Source: DASUAS01 sp963809795 (lineage in GTDB: Bacteria; Actinomycetota; Acidimicrobiia; IMCC26256; DASPTH01). Taken from it: a DNA stretch of 64,000 bases. Below are positions 26,839 through 36,050 of this stretch, in pieces. The stretch's first letter is position 1; every line of letters starts with the position of its first letter. The notes beneath the pieces are model-generated. The model did not search any database. It was not told the origin of the DNA and was given only the letters and a program-made list of their open reading frames with translations. The translations under genes and the position numbers were made by a program. The stretch is from the NCBI GenBank assembly GCA_963809795.1, contig CAWELN010000014.1, forward strand, positions 248,001-312,000, given 5' to 3'.

Positions 26839-27096
26839 GTGAGCACGCAGCTGCGCCTGGTCGACCCGCCCGAGCCCGAGGCCACGAAGTCCAGCCGGCG
26901 CGCCACGAAGGCTCGCACCGCGCCGACGCGGACCGGTCGCCCCACTCCCGCCCGCGATGGCGGGCGGCGCGCCGTCAACTGGGGCGACTGGCGCCTCGAT
27001 GCACGCACCCGCACCGTGGGCCGAGCGGGCGTCGCCCGGGCCCGCCGGGCGCTCGAGGACGCGGTCGCCGCCGAGGAGCTGTCGCAGGCCAGCTGA
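26839..27096 (+). CDS. Small basic protein of unknown function
   Basis: 85 residues from a GTG at 26839, starting MSTQLRLVDPPEPEATKSSR. The first half is basic and disordered-looking (RATKARTAPTRTGRPTPARD); the second half GRRAVNWGDWRLDARTRTVG, RAGVARARRALEDA could form a helix. No family is recognised. It lies 67 bases ahead of the mutase gene, which has its own promoter box, and behind the three-unit repeat array. Codon use matches real genes here. Confidence 0.55.
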   Translation: MSTQLRLVDPPEPEATKSSRRATKARTAPTRTGRPTPARDGGRRAVNWGDWRLDARTRTVGRAGVARARRALEDAVAAEELSQAS

Positions 27097-27163
27097 CCAA
27101 GCGGCTCCCGGCTGCGCTGCTCCAACTTCGCCCGTCCGAACGGCGGGTCGTACCCTTTCGCGC

Positions 27164-29296
27164 ATGGGTGACAGCGAACGTCCGACACGGTCCGACTGGG
27201 AGGCGCTGGCCGCGAAGGAGGTCAAGGGCGACCTCGACGCGCTGACCTGGACCACGCCCGAGGGCATCGACGTCCACCCGCTCTACACCGCCGACGACCT
27301 GGAGGGGCTCGAGAGCGTCGGGACGCTGCCGGGTTTCGAGCCGTTCGTCCGCGGCGTCCGGGCCACCATGTACACGAACCGGCCCTGGACCATCCGTCAG
27401 TACGCCGGGTTCTCCACCGCCGAGGAGTCGAACGCCTTCTACCGGGCCAACCTGGCCGCCGGGCAGATGGGGCTGTCGGTGGCCTTCGACCTCGCCACCC
27501 ACCGCGGCTACGACAGCGACCACCCCCGGGTGATCGGCGACGTCGGCAAGGCCGGTGTCGCGATCGACTCGGTCGAGGACATGAAGATCCTCTTCGACGG
27601 CATCCCCCTCGACAAGATGACCGTCTCCATGACGATGAACGGCGCGGTGCTGCCGATCCTCGCCGGCTACGTGGTGGCCGCCGAGGAGCAGGGCGTCGAC
27701 GAGTCGCAGCTGGCCGGGACCATCCAGAACGACATCCTCAAGGAGTTCATGGTCCGCAACACCTACATCTATCCGCCGACGCCGAGCATGCGGATCGTCG
27801 CCGACATCATCGAGTACACGGCCCGGCGGATGCCGAAGTTCAACTCGATCTCGATCTCCGGCTACCACATGCAGGAGGCGGGCGCGACCGCGGTGCAGGA
27901 GCTCGCGTTCACCATCGCCGACGGCCTCGAGTACGTGCGGGCGGCGCTGGCACGCGGCCTCACCATCGACGAGTTCGCCGGTCGCCTCTCCTTCTTCTTC
28001 GCCATCGGCATGAACTTCTTCATGGAGGTGGCCAAGCTGCGCGCCGCCCGCCTGCTGTGGTCGAGGGTGATCGGTCAGTTCGATCCGCAGAAGCCGGGCT
28101 CGTCGATGCTGCGCACGCACTGCCAGACGTCGGGCGTGTCGTTGACCGAGCAGGACCCGTACAACAACATCGTCCGGACCACGATCGAGGCGCTCGCCGC
28201 GGTGCTCGGTGGCACCCAGAGCCTGCACACGAACTCCTTCGACGAGGCCATCGCGCTGCCGAGCGAGTTCGCAGCCCGGGTGGCCCGCAACACGCAACTG
28301 ATCCTGGCCGAGGAGACCGGCATCACCAAGGTGGTCGACCCGCTGGGCGGCAGCTACTACGTCGAGGCGCTCACCGCGAGCCTGGCCAACGAGGCGTGGA
28401 AGCTGATCGAGGAGGTCGAGGCGCTCGGGGGCATGACCAAAGCCGTCGAGTCGGGAATGCCCAAGCTGCGCATCGAGGAGGCGGCGGCACGCAAGCAGGC
28501 CGCCATCGACCGCGGCGACGAGGTCATCGTCGGGGTCAACAAGTACCGCCTCACCGAGGAAGACCACGTCGACTTCCGCGACGTCGACAACGCGGTCGTC
28601 CGCGAGCAGCAACTCGCCCGGTTGGCGGAGGTCAAGGCGAAGCGCGACGACACGCGGGTACGTGAGGCGCTCGACCGCCTGCGCGATGGCGCGCGCGGCG
28701 ACGGCAACCTGCTGGAGCTCTCGATCGAGGCGACGCGGGCGCGTGCGACCGTCGGCGAGATCTCCGACACCCTCGAGGAGGTGTTCTCCCGTCACCGGGC
28801 GACGATCCGTAGCATTGCCGGGGTGTACGGCGCGGCGTACGAGGGCGACGAGGGCTACGAGAAGGTGCGCGCCGCGGTGGATGAGTTCGCCGCCGCCGCG
28901 GGCCGGCGCCCGCGCCTGCTGGTCGCGAAGCTCGGCCAGGACGGTCACGACCGCGGCGCCAAGGTGATCGCCACCGCCTTCGCCGACCTCGGGTTCGACG
29001 TCGACGTGGGCCCGCTCTTCCAGACCCCGGAGGAAGCGGCGCGTGACGCGATCGAGAACGACGTGCACCTCGTCGGCGTGTCGAGCCAGGCCGCGGGGCA
29101 CAAGACGCTGATCCCGGAGCTCATCGCCCAGCTGCGCAAGCAGGGCGGCGACGACATCCTCGTGGTCGCGGGCGGCGTCATCCCCCCGCAGGACTACGAC
29201 GAGCTGCGTGACGCCGGGGTGGCCGCGATCTTCGGTCCCGGCACCAACATCCCCGAAGCGGCGGCCGAGATCGTGAGCCTGCTGCGCCGCGCCTGA
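27164..29296 (+). CDS. mutB: Methylmalonyl-CoA mutase, large subunit
   Basis: 710 residues from the ATG at 27164, 7 bases after TACCCT (27151-27156). The TIM barrel has the mutase signature MYTNRPWTIRQYAGFSTAEE and VAFDLATHRGYDSDHPRV; the C-terminal B12-binding domain has DGHDRGAKVIATAFADLGFD with the cobalt-ligand His. It interconverts (R)-methylmalonyl-CoA and succinyl-CoA using adenosylcobalamin. The usual small subunit gene (mutA) is not upstream; an 85-residue protein is there instead. MeaB follows, and the PduO-type adenosyltransferase and MetH elsewhere in the window also handle cobalamin. Confidence 0.95.
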   Translation: MGDSERPTRSDWEALAAKEVKGDLDALTWTTPEGIDVHPLYTADDLEGLESVGTLPGFEPFVRGVRATMYTNRPWTIRQYAGFSTAEESNAFYRANLAAGQMGLSVAFDLATHRGYDSDHPRVIGDVGKAGVAIDSVEDMKILFDGIPLDKMTVSMTMNGAVLPILAGYVVAAEEQGVDESQLAGTIQNDILKEFMVRNTYIYPPTPSMRIVADIIEYTARRMPKFNSISISGYHMQEAGATAVQELAFTIADGLEYVRAALARGLTIDEFAGRLSFFFAIGMNFFMEVAKLRAARLLWSRVIGQFDPQKPGSSMLRTHCQTSGVSLTEQDPYNNIVRTTIEALAAVLGGTQSLHTNSFDEAIALPSEFAARVARNTQLILAEETGITKVVDPLGGSYYVEALTASLANEAWKLIEEVEALGGMTKAVESGMPKLRIEEAAARKQAAIDRGDEVIVGVNKYRLTEEDHVDFRDVDNAVVREQQLARLAEVKAKRDDTRVREALDRLRDGARGDGNLLELSIEATRARATVGEISDTLEEVFSRHRATIRSIAGVYGAAYEGDEGYEKVRAAVDEFAAAAGRRPRLLVAKLGQDGHDRGAKVIATAFADLGFDVDVGPLFQTPEEAARDAIENDVHLVGVSSQAAGHKTLIPELIAQLRKQGGDDILVVAGGVIPPQDYDELRDAGVAAIFGPGTNIPEAAAEIVSLLRRA

Positions 29297-29326
29297 CGGC
29301 GGAACCTCTCGTACCCTCGCCGTCAC

Positions 29327-29428
29327 ATGACCACTCCGGTGCACGCGAGCGAACGGCTGCGGGCCGGGTATCCCGGCCCGCAGAGAGCGAGCCATCAAGC
29401 AGGCACCGAGAGCGGACCGGATGAGTGA
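29327..29428 (+). CDS. Possible 33-residue leader frame overlapping meaB
   Basis: An ATG at 29327 follows a TACCCT box (29312-29317) by 9 bases and opens a frame MTTPVHASERLRAGYPGPQR..., which reads through the palindromic repeat and stops at 29426-29428, overlapping the meaB ATG (29421) by 8 bases. Two readings are possible: a coupled leader peptide, or the former meaB start displaced by insertion of the repeat. The promoter box position favours translation starting here. Confidence 0.4.
   Translation: MTTPVHASERLRAGYPGPQRASHQAGTESGPDE
29340..29395 (+). repeat. Family A palindromic repeat at the mutB/meaB junction
   Basis: An 11-bp perfect stem TGCGGGCCGGG-TAT-CCCGGCCCGCA (29358-29382) is flanked by gcgagcgaacgg on the left and agagcgagcc on the right, the inverted order of the flanks in the gatA/gatB copy. 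It is the longest stem in the family. Confidence 0.8.
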
Positions 29429-30392
29429 GCTGGCCGACCAGGTGGTCGACGGTGATCGGCGCGCGTTGGCGCGTGCGATCACGCTGGTGGAATCGACGCG
29501 CGCCGACCACCGCGCCGAGGCGGAGGCGCTGCTCGCCGAGGTCCTCCCTCACGTCGGCAACTCGGTGCGGGTGGGGATCTCCGGCGCGCCCGGCGCGGGC
29601 AAGTCGACGTTCATCGAGGCGCTCGGCGGCTACCTGGTGGAACAGGCGCACCGGGTCGCGGTGTTGGCCGTCGATCCGTCGAGCACGCGCAGTGGGGGCT
29701 CGATCCTCGGCGACAAGACGCGCATGGAGCAGCTCACGCGCTCGCCCCTCGCCTTCGTCCGGCCGTCCCCCACCGGCGGCACCCTCGGCGGCGTGGCGCG
29801 CCGGACGCGCGAGGCGCTCCTGCTCTGCGAAGCGGCCGGCTTCGACGTCGTCCTGGTCGAGACCGTCGGCGTCGGCCAGTCGGAGGTGAAGGTCGCGGCG
29901 ATGGTCGACCTCTTCCTCGTGCTGGTCGCGCCCGGCGGCGGCGACGAGCTGCAAGGGCTCAAGCGCGGGATCATGGAGCTCGCCGATCTGGTCGTCGTGA
30001 ACAAGGCCGACGGCGACCTCGCCGCCACCGCCGCGCACACCGCGGCCGACTACGCCGCCGCGCTCCATCTCGTGCGCCCGCGCATCGCCGGATGGGATCC
30101 GCGCGTGCTGACCTGCTCCGCGCTGCTGGGCGAGGGCATCCGCGAGGTCTGGGACACGGTCGAGGAGTTCCGCGCCCGGGTCGCCGATGCACTCCCCGCC
30201 CGGCGCGCCGAGCAGAGCCGTCAGTGGATGTGGTCGGAGATCACCGACTCGCTCCTCGAAGCCCTCGCCGCCGACCAGGCCGCCGGTGCCCTGGCCCGGC
30301 GTCTCGAGCTCGAGGTGGCCCAGGGCTCCATCACGCCCACCGCGGCCGCGCGCGCCGTCGTCGAGGCGCTGCTCGGCGACCGCTCCGCCTGA
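29421..30392 (+). CDS. meaB: Methylmalonyl-CoA mutase-associated GTPase (G3E family)
   Basis: 323 residues. P-loop VGISGAPGAGKSTFIEALG, switch regions DPSSTRSGGSILGDKTRMEQ and VETVGVGQSEVKVAAMVDLF, base-specificity NKADGD, and a C-terminal dimerisation arm. It gates loading and repair of adenosylcobalamin in the mutase encoded just upstream. The start ATG overlaps the end of the short leader frame and lies 124 bases after mutB. No separate promoter box is seen at the normal distance before 29421. Confidence 0.95.
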   Translation: MSELADQVVDGDRRALARAITLVESTRADHRAEAEALLAEVLPHVGNSVRVGISGAPGAGKSTFIEALGGYLVEQAHRVAVLAVDPSSTRSGGSILGDKTRMEQLTRSPLAFVRPSPTGGTLGGVARRTREALLLCEAAGFDVVLVETVGVGQSEVKVAAMVDLFLVLVAPGGGDELQGLKRGIMELADLVVVNKADGDLAATAAHTAADYAAALHLVRPRIAGWDPRVLTCSALLGEGIREVWDTVEEFRARVADALPARRAEQSRQWMWSEITDSLLEALAADQAAGALARRLELEVAQGSITPTAAARAVVEALLGDRSA

Positions 30393-30448
30393 CCGGCCCC
30401 TGGGGCCCGCCGCTCAAGGTCGAACCCCGGAAATACCGAAGACAGGAC

Positions 30449-32668
30449 GTGAGCGCGCAAGGAATCCTGGCCGGCGTCGTGCTCGTGGCGATCGTCGTCC
30501 TGGCGATCATCTCCACGCGCGTCGTGGGTCGACGCGCCGCCCGCACCGTCGACCGGGTGACCGCGCTCCTGGAGCGCAACGAGGCGCGCTTCCGGGCGAT
30601 GGTCCGTGACTCCAACGACATCATGGCGATCGTCGACCCGCACGGTCGGTTGGTGTACGCGAGCCCGGCCACCGAGCGCATCCTCGGCCTCGACATCGAG
30701 CCCCTCATCGGCGCCGACGTGTTCGACCTGATCCATCCCGACGACCGCGCCATCGCCAAGCGCGGCTTCGACCTCACCCGCGCCGGTCACGACGCCGACC
30801 GCATCGAGGTACGCCTCCGTCACGCCGACGGCAGTTGGCGCGTCGTGGAGGCCATGGCCACCAACCTGCTCGACGATCCCGCCGTCGCGGGCATCGTGAT
30901 CAGCGCGCGCGACCTCACGGACCGGCGGTTGGCGGAGGCCGAGCTGCGCGAAGCGCAGGAGCGGTTCCGCAGCGCGTTCGAGCACGCGCCGATCGGCATG
31001 GCACTCACGTCGATCGACGGTCGCCTCTTCCGGGTGAACCGCGCGCTGGTGCAGATCCTCGGACGAGGCGAATCCGAGTTGCTGGCTTCGTCGATCCTCG
31101 ACCTGAGCCACCCCGACGACCGCGAGATGTGTCGCGAGTCGATGACCCGGCTCCTCACCGGCGCGATCGCGAACTGCCAGATCGAGCAGCGCTACCTGCA
31201 CCACGACGGGCACCCGGTGTGGGTCTCGGTGAGCGCGTCGATCGTGCGCGACCTCAACGACCGGCCGCTGTACTTCGTCAGCCAGATCGAGGACATCGCC
31301 GAGCGCAGGGCGAGCGGTGAGGCGCTCGCCCACCAGGCGGTGCACGATCCGCTCACCGGCCTGCCGAACCGGGCGCACTTCGTCGAGCGCCTGGGCCGCG
31401 AGCTCAACGACGCGGCGCAGCGTCACGAGCGCGTCGCGGTCCTGTTCCTCGACCTCGACCGCTTCAAGGTGGTGAACGACAGCCTGGGACACTCCGCCGG
31501 CGACCGATTGCTGGTGGCGGTGGCCGACCGGCTGAGCGCGACCATGGGCCCGGACGACGTGGTGGCCCGCTTCGGCGGCGACGAGTTCACGATCCTGTGC
31601 CACAACGTGACCAGCGAGGAGACCGCCGAGCTCGTGGCCGAGCGGCTGGCCGATGCGGTCTCCCGGCCCGTCGCGCTCATGGAGGGTGAGGTGTTCGTGA
31701 CCACCAGCATCGGCATCGCCCTGTCGGGCGGCGTCGCCGACAGCCCGGAGACGCTGCTCCGCAACGCGGATGCGGCGATGTACCGGGCCAAGGAGCTGGG
31801 GCGCGACCGCGCCGAGCTGTTCGAGGCGAAGACCCACAACCGCGCGGTCGACGACCTGCGCACCGGCAACGCGCTGCACCGCGCGGTCGAGCGCGGCGAG
31901 ATGCGCGTCCACTACCAGCCGATCATCGACCTCGCCAACGGATCCCTGTTCGGGTTCGAGGCGTTGATCCGCTGGGAACACCCCGAGCGGGGGCTGGTGC
32001 CGCCGATGGAGTTCGTGCCGCTGGCCGAGGAGACCGGGCTCATCGTGCCCCTCGGCGTCTGGGCGCTCGAGCAGGCCTGCGCGCAGGCGGCGCGCTGGCA
32101 CCGCGCCGCGCCCGACGCACCGCCACTCTCGATGAGCGTGAACCTCTCCCCCCGCCAGCTCGCCGAGGCCGCGCTGCCGAACGACGTGGCCCGTGTCCTG
32201 CACGACACGGGCATCGTGCCGGGCGCGCTCTGGCTCGAGATCACCGAGAGCACGTTGATGCGTGACGCCGAGTCGGCGCTGAGCGCGCTCGGTGCGCTCC
32301 GTGCTCTCGGCCTCCACCTCGCGGTCGACGACTTCGGCTCCGGCTACTCGTCGCTGGCGTACCTCCAGCGGCTCCCGGTCGAGACGCTGAAGATCGACCG
32401 GACGTTCATCGCGGGGGTGGGCGAGCAGCAGGACAGCACCGCGATCGTCGACGCGGTCGTGAGCCTCGCCCGCGCCCTCCGGCTGTCGACGGTGGCCGAG
32501 GGCATCGAGACGCCCGAGCAGCTCCAGCAGCTCCGGGCGATGGGGTGCGAGCTGGGCCAGGGCTTCCTCTTCGGGCCCGCCCGCCCCGCCGAGGCGTTCG
32601 GCGCCGATCCGCGCCGCGCCGTCACCCGCCGCACCCGCGCGACGCCGGTCGACGCGCCGCTCGCCTGA
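30449..32668 (+). CDS. Membrane-anchored PAS-PAS-GGDEF-EAL cyclic-di-GMP protein
   Basis: 739 residues from a GTG at 30449. One N-terminal membrane helix (ILAGVVLVAIVVLAIISTRV), PAS 1 at ~45-165 (MVRDSNDIMAIVDPHGRLVY), PAS 2 at ~170-290 (FEHAPIGMALTSIDGRLFRV), GGDEF at ~300-460 with intact VARFGGDEFTIL, then EAL at ~475-725 with EALIRWEHP, SVNLSPRQL, EITEST, DDFGSGYSSLAYLQ, KIDRTFI and AEGIETPEQ. Both catalytic motifs look complete, so it may both make and break c-di-GMP; which activity dominates cannot be told from sequence. It follows meaB by 56 bases and may be co-transcribed. Confidence 0.93.
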   Translation: MSAQGILAGVVLVAIVVLAIISTRVVGRRAARTVDRVTALLERNEARFRAMVRDSNDIMAIVDPHGRLVYASPATERILGLDIEPLIGADVFDLIHPDDRAIAKRGFDLTRAGHDADRIEVRLRHADGSWRVVEAMATNLLDDPAVAGIVISARDLTDRRLAEAELREAQERFRSAFEHAPIGMALTSIDGRLFRVNRALVQILGRGESELLASSILDLSHPDDREMCRESMTRLLTGAIANCQIEQRYLHHDGHPVWVSVSASIVRDLNDRPLYFVSQIEDIAERRASGEALAHQAVHDPLTGLPNRAHFVERLGRELNDAAQRHERVAVLFLDLDRFKVVNDSLGHSAGDRLLVAVADRLSATMGPDDVVARFGGDEFTILCHNVTSEETAELVAERLADAVSRPVALMEGEVFVTTSIGIALSGGVADSPETLLRNADAAMYRAKELGRDRAELFEAKTHNRAVDDLRTGNALHRAVERGEMRVHYQPIIDLANGSLFGFEALIRWEHPERGLVPPMEFVPLAEETGLIVPLGVWALEQACAQAARWHRAAPDAPPLSMSVNLSPRQLAEAALPNDVARVLHDTGIVPGALWLEITESTLMRDAESALSALGALRALGLHLAVDDFGSGYSSLAYLQRLPVETLKIDRTFIAGVGEQQDSTAIVDAVVSLARALRLSTVAEGIETPEQLQQLRAMGCELGQGFLFGPARPAEAFGADPRRAVTRRTRATPVDAPLA

Positions 32669-32737
32669 ACTGTGACGAAGAACCACACTCGTGTAGTTCT
32701 CGTCGCCGCGTCCTCGCGCTCCACGTAGCCTGGTGAC

Positions 32738-32929
32738 GTGGTCCTGACCTGGATCCTCGTGGGCAGCGCGATCCTGCTGGTGGGCGCGGCCTTTGTGTAC
32801 GCCTGGCGGAACCGTCCCTACCGCGGGCCCGGCGCCGACACCGCGGCCGTCGACGAGATGGCCATGCAGGCCAGCAAGTTCACGACCCGCGGACCATGCA
32901 TGGGCAGCGACATCGGCAGCGACCTGTAA
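32738..32929 (+). CDS. Small single-span membrane protein (63 residues)
   Basis: A GTG at 32738 follows TAGCCT (32726-32731) by 6 bases. The product starts MVLTWILVGSAILLVGAAFV with one membrane helix, then YAWRNRPYRGPGADTAAVDE and an end with a lone Cys (GPCMGSDIGSDL). The promoter box position and high GC at third positions support it as a real gene. No known family. Confidence 0.6.
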   Translation: MVLTWILVGSAILLVGAAFVYAWRNRPYRGPGADTAAVDEMAMQASKFTTRGPCMGSDIGSDL

Positions 32930-32986
32930 CCGTCAGTCGTCTCCCCTGGTGCCCCGGCGGCTGTGCGATGTGACGGGTTGTGCGCC

Positions 32987-34195
32987 ATGATCTCGGCCTC
33001 GTCACGAGGGGGATCCGAATGGTCGAGTTCGCACGCCGCAGCCACGCACGTCGTGATCGACGCCGACGGCCACGTCTGTGAACCGGTCGACCTCTGGGAG
33101 ACGCACCTTCCGTCGTCGATGCGGGAACGGGGACCGCGGGTCCGTTACTCCGACGAGCTCGGGACCCAGCACGTCCTGGTCGAGGATCACGTGGCCATCC
33201 CGATGGGTCTCGCCGGGCTCGGCAACGCCGGGATGCACCAGAACCAGGACTTCGGCAACGCCCTGCGCTATCCCGACGACCTCAATCCGGGTGGATGGGA
33301 CCCGAAGGAGCGGCTCGGGGTGATGGACCGCGAGGGCATCGACATCGCGGTGCTCTACTGCGGCCTCGGCCAGTCCCTCGGCGGCTTCACCGACGTCGAC
33401 CTCGCAGTCGCGTCGCACCAGGTTTGGAACGACTGGATCGCGGACTGGACCTCGACCGATCCCGAGCGGCTCGTCGGCACCGCAGTGATTCCTCCCCACG
33501 ACCCCCGCGCCGCCGCGCAGGAGGTGCACCGCGCTCGGGCCCTCGGGCTCGTCGCCGGCGTCATCCGACCGAACCCGGTGAACGGTGTGCCGTTGTGGTC
33601 ACCTGCGTTCGACCCGATGTACGAAGCACTGGCGGGGATGGGTATGCCGCTCGGCCTGCACGGTGCCGGCCTGTACGACATCGACGGCGTCAGCAAGCGG
33701 ATGATCGACCTGATGGCGATGGGTACGCATCACGCGCTCATCCTGTTCATGGACCAGTACATGACCTTGGCCGGCCTCGTGTACGGCGGCGTCTTCGAAC
33801 GGCACCCCGACCTCGAGGTTCTCGTGCTGGAGTGCGGCGGTGGTTGGATCGCGCACTGGATGGACCGCTTCGACGAGTTCCTCGAGGCCTACGAGTGGGC
33901 ACTTCCCGCGAAGCTGAGCCTCACTCCGAGCGAGTACTTCCGGCGGAACTGCGTCATCAGCTTCGATCCGGGAGAGCGAACGATGGGGGCGATGGCCGAC
34001 CTCGCGGGCGAGGACAACCTCATCTGGGCCAGCGACTTTCCGCACTCCGACGCGAAGTATCCGGGGGTGGTCGACGAGTTGCTCGAGCACGTCGAGCACC
34101 TGCCTGACGCCCGCCAGCGCAAGATCGTCGGCGAGAACGCGGCGCGCGTCTACGCGCTCGAGGAGCGTTACGAGAAGCGCCTCGCGCATGCCTGA
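32987..34195 (+). CDS. Amidohydrolase_2-family metal-dependent hydrolase
   Basis: 402 residues. The TIM-barrel amidohydrolase pattern is present: VIDADGHVCEPVDLWE (first metal motif, D-x-H), GLHGAGLYDID (His), GGWIAHWMDRFDEF, and WASDFPHSDAKYPG (Asp). Relatives include aminocarboxymuconate decarboxylase-like enzymes acting on carboxylated ring or chain compounds. The start is uncertain: the ATG at 32987 is in frame, but an ATG at 33019 with a GAGGGGG ribosome site would give MVEFA... if one base near 33033 is an error. It overlaps the next gene by 8 bases, so the two form an operon. Confidence 0.82.
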   Translation: MISASSRGGSEWSSSHAAATHVVIDADGHVCEPVDLWETHLPSSMRERGPRVRYSDELGTQHVLVEDHVAIPMGLAGLGNAGMHQNQDFGNALRYPDDLNPGGWDPKERLGVMDREGIDIAVLYCGLGQSLGGFTDVDLAVASHQVWNDWIADWTSTDPERLVGTAVIPPHDPRAAAQEVHRARALGLVAGVIRPNPVNGVPLWSPAFDPMYEALAGMGMPLGLHGAGLYDIDGVSKRMIDLMAMGTHHALILFMDQYMTLAGLVYGGVFERHPDLEVLVLECGGGWIAHWMDRFDEFLEAYEWALPAKLSLTPSEYFRRNCVISFDPGERTMGAMADLAGEDNLIWASDFPHSDAKYPGVVDELLEHVEHLPDARQRKIVGENAARVYALEERYEKRLAHA

Positions 34196-35873
34196 GCTCG
34201 ATCTCCTGGTTCGGGGCGGAACGGTCATCGACGGTTCCGGTCTGCCCGCGTTCTCCGCCGACGTGGGCGTGCGGGACGGCCGGATCACTGCCGTCGGTCG
34301 ACTCGGCGCATCAGCCGCGAGCCACACCATCGACGCCGACGGTTGCGTCGTGGCGCCGGGCTTCGTCGACATCCACACGCACTACGACGCCCAGCTCCAT
34401 TTCGAGCCCACCGCATCGCCATCGTCGTGGCACGGCGTCACGACCGTCATCAACGGGAACTGCGGGTTCTCTCTGTTCCCGGCTCGACCGGCGGACGTCA
34501 CCTGGCTGTGCGAGATGCTCAGCCGCGTGGAAGGCATGTCAGCCGACACCCTGGCGGCGGGGGTGACCTTCCGAGGTGGTGGTCTGCCTGACTTCGCGCG
34601 CGGACTCGAGGGCGCCCTCGGCGTGAACGCGGCGTTCCAGGTCGGGCACTCCGCGCTGCGCCGGTACGCCATGGGCGACGACGCCGGGACGCGCCGCGCG
34701 ACCACCGACGAGATCGGCGTCATGCAGGCGCTGCTCGTCGACGCGCTGGACGCCGGTGCGGTCGGCTTCTCGTCGAGTCAACTCGAGATGCACGTCGACC
34801 AGCACGGCCAACCAGTGCCGTCGAACATGGCTGCGCCCGAGGAGCTGGTCGCGCTCGCCTCGGTCTTCGCGCGGCGACCGCACGGGGTGATCGAGTTCAT
34901 CAGTCGTACGAACCTCGAGGGGCACGACGACGCCGATCGCGAGCTGATGCTGGCGATGTGCGAGGCGTCCGGGAAGCCGATGAACGTGAATCCGATCGTG
35001 CGGCTCCCGTTCCTGGGCGACGGTTGGGCCCGCGGGATGGAGTTCGTCGACGTCGCGCGCGAGCGCGGCTACCGCGTGCACCCGCAGTCGTCGTTGCAGC
35101 AGATGCAGGTGTTCTTCGCTCTGCACGACACCTTTCTCTTCGACGAGATGGAAGCGTTCCGTGAGGTGCTCACCTCCGGTGACCGGCGCGAGACGCTCCT
35201 CGGCGATCCCGCGGTGCGTCAGCGCCTCCGAGCTGCGCTCGCGGACACCGACGGGCGCGCCTTCGTGTTCACCTGGGATGCGGTGAAGGTGGCCCGGGCC
35301 GACGCGCACCCCGAGTGGGTCGGCCGCACGGTCGGCGACCTGGCGCGCGAATGGAGCAGCGATCCCTTGGACGCGTTCCTCGACGCGTCGCTGGCCGAGC
35401 ACCTCACGACGACCTTCACGCTCGGCGGCTCGCTCGGCGACAAGTCACGCGAGACGACCGCCCAGGTGGTCCGCCATCCCGCCAGCCTGCCCGGGAGCAG
35501 CGACGCCGGCGCCCACCTCACCAGCTACTGCGGGGTCGACTTCTCGACGCGCCTGCTCGCCGAGTACGCGCCGGACGTCATCTCGCTCGAGGACGCGGTG
35601 CGCCGTCTCGCCACCATCCCCGCGCAGATGTACGGCTTCGCCGATCGCGGCACCGTGCGCGCCGGCAGCGCAGCCGACCTCGTGGTCTGGGACCCGAGTC
35701 GGCTCGGGGTCGGCCCCACCCGATGGGCCGCCGACTTCCCCGCCGGCGGCGGTCGCTTCGTCGTGGAATCCACCGGATACCGCGCGTTGGTCGTCAACGG
35801 ATCGGTGCTCCTCGACGAGGGCGTCGACACCGGCGCGCGTGCCGGCGAGGTGCTCCGACCGACCTCGTTCTGA
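34188..35873 (+). CDS. N-acyl-D-amino-acid deacylase-like amidohydrolase
   Basis: 561 residues starting MPELDLLVRGGTVIDGSGLP. Metal-binding HTHYDAQLHFEPT (H-x-H) near 70, NGNCGFSLFPA, the D-aminoacylase-like GAVGFSSSQLEMHVDQHGQP, SDAGAHLTSYCG with the catalytic Asp, and a C-terminal composite domain (YGFADRGTVRAGSAADLVVW). Members hydrolyse N-acyl-D-amino acids or cyclic amides. The gene begins inside the end of the Amidohydrolase_2 gene (ATGCCTGA overlap), implying a shared catabolic function, but the substrate is unknown. Confidence 0.85.
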   Translation: MPELDLLVRGGTVIDGSGLPAFSADVGVRDGRITAVGRLGASAASHTIDADGCVVAPGFVDIHTHYDAQLHFEPTASPSSWHGVTTVINGNCGFSLFPARPADVTWLCEMLSRVEGMSADTLAAGVTFRGGGLPDFARGLEGALGVNAAFQVGHSALRRYAMGDDAGTRRATTDEIGVMQALLVDALDAGAVGFSSSQLEMHVDQHGQPVPSNMAAPEELVALASVFARRPHGVIEFISRTNLEGHDDADRELMLAMCEASGKPMNVNPIVRLPFLGDGWARGMEFVDVARERGYRVHPQSSLQQMQVFFALHDTFLFDEMEAFREVLTSGDRRETLLGDPAVRQRLRAALADTDGRAFVFTWDAVKVARADAHPEWVGRTVGDLAREWSSDPLDAFLDASLAEHLTTTFTLGGSLGDKSRETTAQVVRHPASLPGSSDAGAHLTSYCGVDFSTRLLAEYAPDVISLEDAVRRLATIPAQMYGFADRGTVRAGSAADLVVWDPSRLGVGPTRWAADFPAGGGRFVVESTGYRALVVNGSVLLDEGVDTGARAGEVLRPTSF

Positions 35874-35929
35874 CGGCTCCAGGGGGGTCCGGATGAGCAC
35901 CCGCGGCGCCGACTTGCCCACCGGCGCCC

Positions 35930-35958
35930 TTGACGCGTTCTGGACATACCGGTACAGT
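35930..35958 (+). promoter_or_regulatory. Near-consensus promoter upstream of the 36051 gene
   Basis: TTGACG (35930-35935) and TACAGT (35953-35958) are separated by exactly 17 bases, the best -35/-10 pair in the window. The transcript would have a leader of about 85 bases before a strong ribosome site (GGAGGA) and the ATG at 36051. No riboswitch-like structure was recognised in the leader. Confidence 0.7.
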
Positions 35959-36050
35959 CTGTCGCACCCAGACGTGATCCGACGGGATCCTGCGTCGCCA
36001 CTTCCCCGCACCACGCCCGGCCCCGCCGGCCTGCTCGCGGAGGAAGTGCC

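Noticed and set aside
26975..29482. Open frame of 835 residues on the minus strand
   Set aside because: Antisense to mutB, which has a complete family match.
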